Origin: Bacteroides sp. UBA1773
Lineage (GTDB): Bacteria > Bacteroidota > Bacteroidia > Bacteroidales > Bacteroidaceae
Reading direction: 5' to 3'
NCBI GenBank assembly: GCA_002315285.1
Contig: DCGR01000004.1
Location: 38,867-57,800 of the forward strand
Length of the DNA stretch: 18,934 nucleotides
The notes under the pieces were generated by a model. It searched no databases. It was given only the letters and a program-made list of their open reading frames with translations, and was not told where the DNA came from. The translations under genes were made by a program, and so were the position numbers. Positions within the stretch are counted from its first letter, which is position 1. Every line of letters starts with the position of its first letter. Positions 15,785-18,934 of this stretch are shown here, piece after piece.

Positions 15785-16336
15785 ATGTATATAGCCGAAA
15801 AGCTGAAAGAGCAAAACATAGCTGAATACCTTATCTATATGTGGCAGGTGGAGGATTTGCTCCGGGCCAATCATTGCCGGATCGACGATGTGAAACGCAC
15901 GTTGGTCGAACCACGTGCCGATTTGACGGCCGAACAGCGGCAATGCCTTACGCAATGGTATGCCGATTTGATTGACATGATGAATCAGGAAGGTGTCGTT
16001 GAAAAGGGGCATCTGCAAATCAACAAGAATGTGATGACGTGGCTCATCGACCTGCATTTGCAGTTGCTCCGCTCACCCAAATATCCTTATTATGGTGCAG
16101 CCTATTTCAAGGCCCTGCCTTTCATCGTCGAGTTGAGAGCCAAGGGAGCCCAGAAGGATGAACCTGAACTCGAAACCTGTTTCGAGGCTCTCTATGGCAT
16201 TCTGTTGCTGAGACTCCAGAAAAGACTGGTGTCGAAGGAAACCCAGCAGGCGCAAGAGGCCATGACAGCTTTGTTGTCCATGCTTGCCAATTATTACATA
16301 GCCGACAAGAAGGGCGAGCTTCTTGAGGAAGGATGA
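15785..16336 (+). CDS. DUF4924 family protein (Bacteroidota-specific, function unknown)
   Basis: It is 183 aa and predicted soluble and mostly alpha-helical. The start at 15785 (MYIAEKLKEQNIAEYLIYMW) is chosen over an in-frame ATG at 15746 because it lies one base after the LysE-family stop and begins with the typical opening of the DUF4924 family. The WQVEDLLRANH and YPYYGAAYFKALPFIVELRAK segments look conserved. No enzymatic motif or membrane span is visible. Location between a LysE-family gene and prfC gives no functional clue. Confidence 0.85.
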   Translation: MYIAEKLKEQNIAEYLIYMWQVEDLLRANHCRIDDVKRTLVEPRADLTAEQRQCLTQWYADLIDMMNQEGVVEKGHLQINKNVMTWLIDLHLQLLRSPKYPYYGAAYFKALPFIVELRAKGAQKDEPELETCFEALYGILLLRLQKRLVSKETQQAQEAMTALLSMLANYYIADKKGELLEEG

Positions 16337-16428
16337 ACAGATTGAAGATTACATCTTTCAATGAGGGAAATGCCGTTTTTCTCGTACATTGCCAATTGAC
16401 ACATAACGTATTTGATAAGATAAACATA

Positions 16429-17997
16429 ATGAATCAGGAAATTGACAGAAGGCGCACATTTGCCATCATAGCACACCCGGATGCGGGTAAGACTTCGTTG
16501 ACGGAGAAACTGCTTCTTTTTGGTGGACAGATTCAGGTGGCTGGAGCTGTGAAAAGCAATAAGATCAAGAAAACGGCTACATCTGACTGGATGGACATTG
16601 AAAAGCAACGTGGCATCTCGGTCACGACCTCTGTCATGGAGTTTGATTATCACGACTATAAGATCAATATTCTTGACACCCCTGGTCATCAGGACTTTGC
16701 CGAAGACACTTATCGCACGCTGACAGCCGTAGATAGCGTCATCATTGTGGTCGATGGAGCCAAAGGCGTCGAGACCCAGACCCGCAAGCTGATGGAGGTT
16801 TGCAGGATGCGCAACACGCCGGTCATCATTTTCGTGAACAAGATGGACCGTGAGGCCAAGGATCCGTTCGACCTGCTCGATGAACTGGAGGATGAATTGG
16901 TCATCAATGTTCGTCCATTGTCGTGGCCCATCGAGAGTGGTCCACGCTTCAAGGGTGTCTATAACATCTATGAGCAGAACCTGAACCTCTTCCAGCCTTC
17001 CAAGCAGGTGGTGGCCGAAAAGGTGGGAGTCGATATTCACACCGAGGAGTTGGAAAACCACATTGGAAGTGACTACGCCGAAAAGCTGCGCAACGATTTG
17101 GAACTCATCGAAGGCGTCTATGCCGAATTTGATGTGAACAAGTACCTGAGTGGTGAGTTGGCTCCAGTGTTCTTCGGCTCGGCTCTCAACAACTTTGGTG
17201 TGGAGGAATTGCTCAATTGTTTCGTCGAGATAGCCCCTAGTCCGCGTCCTGTAAAGGCAGTGGAGCGTGAGGTCGATCCGGAGGAAAGCAAGTTCTCGGG
17301 GTTCGTGTTCAAGATTACAGCCAATATCGACCCCAACCACCGTTCGTGTATCGCTTTCTGCAAGGTCTGCTCCGGCAAGTTCTCGCGCAACACTCCCTAT
17401 TATCATGTTCGTCACGACAAGATCATGCGGTTTTCCTCGCCGGCTCAGTTCATGGCCCAACGCAAGACCACCGTCGATGAGGCTTGGGCAGGCGACATCA
17501 TCGGTCTGCCCGACAATGGCACTTTCAAAATAGGTGATACGCTGACCGAAGGCGAGAGAATCCATTTCAAGGGTCTTCCTTCATTCTCGCCCGAAATGTT
17601 CAAGTACATCGAGAATGCCGACCCGATGAAGCAGAAACAGCTCTCGAAGGGAATCGACCAGTTGATGGACGAGGGTGTGGCGCAGCTCTTTGTGAATCAG
17701 TTCAACGGTCGTAAACTCATTGGTACGGTGGGGCAGCTTCAGTTCGATGTCATCCAGTACAGGCTGGAGAACGAGTACAATGCCAAGTGCCGATGGGAGC
17801 CTCTCAGCCTGTATAAGGCTTGCTGGATAGAAAGCGACGACGAGGCCGAGCTGGACGCTTTCAAAAAGCGAAAGTACCAGTTCATGGCCAAGGACCGTGA
17901 GGGACGCGATGTGTTTTTTGCCGATTCCAACTACGTGTTGCAAATGGCACAAAACGACTTCAAGCACATACGTTTCCATTTCTCAAGCGAATTCTGA
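16429..17997 (+). CDS. prfC: Peptide chain release factor 3 (RF3)
   Basis: This translational GTPase helps recycle RF1/RF2 from the ribosome after termination. It is 522 aa, against 529 in E. coli. The start at 16429 (MNQEIDRRRTFAIIAHP) is chosen over an in-frame ATG at 16333, which would add an unrelated 32-residue extension and overlap the preceding gene. GTPase motifs are G1 AHPDAGKT (residues 15-22), switch I around the KQRGISVTTSVM segment, G3 DTPGHQDF, and G4 NKMD. The central beta-barrel and C-terminal RF3 domain (GQLQFDVIQYRLENEY) are complete. The 92-base gap before it contains no clear promoter. Confidence 0.97.
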   Translation: MNQEIDRRRTFAIIAHPDAGKTSLTEKLLLFGGQIQVAGAVKSNKIKKTATSDWMDIEKQRGISVTTSVMEFDYHDYKINILDTPGHQDFAEDTYRTLTAVDSVIIVVDGAKGVETQTRKLMEVCRMRNTPVIIFVNKMDREAKDPFDLLDELEDELVINVRPLSWPIESGPRFKGVYNIYEQNLNLFQPSKQVVAEKVGVDIHTEELENHIGSDYAEKLRNDLELIEGVYAEFDVNKYLSGELAPVFFGSALNNFGVEELLNCFVEIAPSPRPVKAVEREVDPEESKFSGFVFKITANIDPNHRSCIAFCKVCSGKFSRNTPYYHVRHDKIMRFSSPAQFMAQRKTTVDEAWAGDIIGLPDNGTFKIGDTLTEGERIHFKGLPSFSPEMFKYIENADPMKQKQLSKGIDQLMDEGVAQLFVNQFNGRKLIGTVGQLQFDVIQYRLENEYNAKCRWEPLSLYKACWIESDDEAELDAFKKRKYQFMAKDREGRDVFFADSNYVLQMAQNDFKHIRFHFSSEF

Positions 17998-18033
17998 CAT
18001 TCTGTTGTCATTCTTACCGAAAGGATACTGGTT

Positions 18034-18612
18034 ATGATTACCGAAAAGCAGAAAGAAGACATCCGTAAGGCCTGCGAAGTGATGAGGCAGGGTGGAGTGA
18101 TATTGTATCCCACCGATACGGTGTGGGGCATAGGTTGTGACGCCACCAATGCACAGGCCGTGCAGCGTGTGTATGAGATAAAGCAACGGGCCGACTCCAA
18201 GGCCATGCTGGTGCTGGTCGATAACGATGCGAAAATCCAGCAGTATGTGAAGACTGTACCCGATGTGGCTTGGGATTTGATCGATTTGTCGGACAAGCCG
18301 CTGACAATCATCTTCGATGGTGCACGTGGATTGGCCGATAATCTCATGGCCGAGGATGGAAGCATTGGCATACGGGTCACCCGTGAGGAGTTTTCGCAAC
18401 AGCTTTGTTATCATTTCCGCAAGCCTATCGTATCGACGTCGGCCAACATCAGTGGCCAGCCTGCAGCAAGGAATTTCTGCGACATAGTTCCTGATTTGCT
18501 CGATTCTGTGGATTATGTGTGCGAAAGCCGTCGGAAGGAAAAGGGGGTGCACAAGCCTTCTTCCATCGTCAAGCTTGGCGCACGTGGAGAGATTCGGATA
18601 ATTCGTCCGTAA
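18034..18612 (+). CDS. L-threonylcarbamoyladenylate synthase, Sua5/YrdC/YwlC family
   Basis: It makes threonylcarbamoyl-AMP from threonine, bicarbonate and ATP for the t6A37 modification of ANN-decoding tRNAs. It is 192 aa, a stand-alone YrdC domain without the C-terminal Sua5 extension. YPTDTVWGIGCDATN, the KQRADSKAM segment (KxR region) and VSTSANISGQP are the family signatures. The C-terminal SSIVKLG also fits. It follows prfC by 36 bases. YciO-type paralogues share this fold, so the exact orthology (TsaC/Sua5 against YciO) is not certain. Confidence 0.92.
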   Translation: MITEKQKEDIRKACEVMRQGGVILYPTDTVWGIGCDATNAQAVQRVYEIKQRADSKAMLVLVDNDAKIQQYVKTVPDVAWDLIDLSDKPLTIIFDGARGLADNLMAEDGSIGIRVTREEFSQQLCYHFRKPIVSTSANISGQPAARNFCDIVPDLLDSVDYVCESRRKEKGVHKPSSIVKLGARGEIRIIRP

Positions 18613-18653
18613 CCAACGTTCGAAAGGTTTTTGCCCATGGTACCTCTATCGGT

Positions 18654-18677
18654 CGTTTTTTCCCGCATAAAAAAACG
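18654..18677. terminator. A/T-rich hairpin between convergent genes
   Basis: CGTTTTTT (18654-18661) pairs with AAAAAACG (18670-18677) across the 8-base loop CCCGCATA. It lies 41 bases after the Sua5/YrdC-family stop and 128 bases from the end of the minus-strand gene. The stem carries T and A runs in its arms, so it could act as a weak terminator in both directions. It has few G-C pairs, which lowers confidence. Confidence 0.35.
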
Positions 18678-18805
18678 GAATCGCAACCATAGCACGATGA
18701 GGCGCGTAAGGTGAAAGGTCATGGTGTGGTTCGCATGTGATTCCAGGCATTCTTGAGAGTCGTCTTGCGCGGTCCACTGTGTTAACTCACATTGCAGGAG
18801 TCTGG

Positions 18806-18934
18806 CTACGTAACCCCTTCATCTTTCAATACTTCATTTTTTTGGTTCCGCATTTGTGCCCACACGGATTTTTTAGGCTTGTAGGGAATTGGGGAGATGC
18901 AGACTTTGCCGTACACATCAGCGTCTTCTGCGGT
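18806..18934 (-). CDS. 3' end of an unidentified minus-strand gene (truncated by window edge)
   Basis: Reading the minus strand from the window end gives 42 open codons and a TAG stop at 18806-18808. The peptide contains VCISPIPYKPKKSVWAQ and ends in KNEVLKDEGVT, a hydrophilic, Lys/Glu-rich C-terminus that looks like a genuine protein end rather than random translation. It is convergent with the Sua5/YrdC-family gene. I do not recognise the family, and too little is present to assign one. Confidence 0.5.
   Translation of the reverse strand, partial: TAEDADVYGKVCISPIPYKPKKSVWAQMRNQKNEVLKDEGVT

Noticed and set aside
16294..17565. Minus-strand open frame of 423 codons opposite prfC
   Set aside because: Antisense shadow of a canonical RF3 gene; no domain is recognisable.

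Overview
The window reads as chromosomal core DNA from a member of the Bacteroidota, most likely Bacteroidales (Prevotella/Bacteroides-like). The evidence is: an archaeal/eukaryotic-type ProS; a eukaryotic-like GH13 glycogen branching enzyme; a secreted GH29 fucosidase; a DUF4924 protein; tRNA genes without an encoded CCA; start codons generally lacking strong Shine-Dalgarno sequences; and several TAnnTTTG-type -7 promoter elements. Every complete gene lies on the + strand; one truncated gene enters from the right end on the - strand. No insertion sequence, phage gene, CRISPR array or rRNA was seen.

Layout. 1-250 holds a tRNA cluster: the 3' part of a tRNA-Ser, then tRNA-Glu(CTC), a 12-bp inverted repeat, and tRNA-Thr(CGT). 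325-2127 is a secreted alpha-L-fucosidase, visibly richer in G+C than the genes further on. After a -7 promoter element at 2292 comes a tight group: 6-phosphofructokinase, KdsB (CMP-Kdo synthesis for lipopolysaccharide) and an M16 peptidase homologue that has lost the zinc site; kdsB and the M16 gene overlap by one base. 5392-9632 holds a secreted MORN-repeat protein with 13 units of exactly 23 residues, a YhcH/YiaL-family sugar anomerase-like protein, the glycogen branching enzyme and a small membrane protein of unknown function. 9639-13876 holds prolyl-tRNA synthetase, a glutamate-transporter-fold (DAACS) carrier with a rebuilt binding site, a Gfo/Idh/MocA-like oxidoreductase and a free methionine-(R)-sulfoxide reductase. 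13953-18612 holds a COG4299 (NagX/HGSNAT-like) membrane acyltransferase, a LysE-family exporter, a DUF4924 protein, peptide chain release factor 3 and the Sua5/YrdC threonylcarbamoyl-AMP synthase.

How it works together. Most of this is housekeeping: glycolysis and glycogen (pfk, glgB), outer-membrane precursor supply (kdsB), translation (three tRNAs, proS, prfC, Sua5/YrdC for t6A in tRNA), repair of oxidised methionine and small-molecule transport. Very short gaps and overlaps suggest co-transcription at 2328-5345, 6637-11129, 12382-13876 and 15121-16336.

I found no clear undescribed multi-gene system. The points that merit a second look are three family members with altered key residues (PFK, the M16 homologue and the DAACS transporter), the very regular exported MORN protein, and the hairpin placed between two co-oriented tRNA genes.
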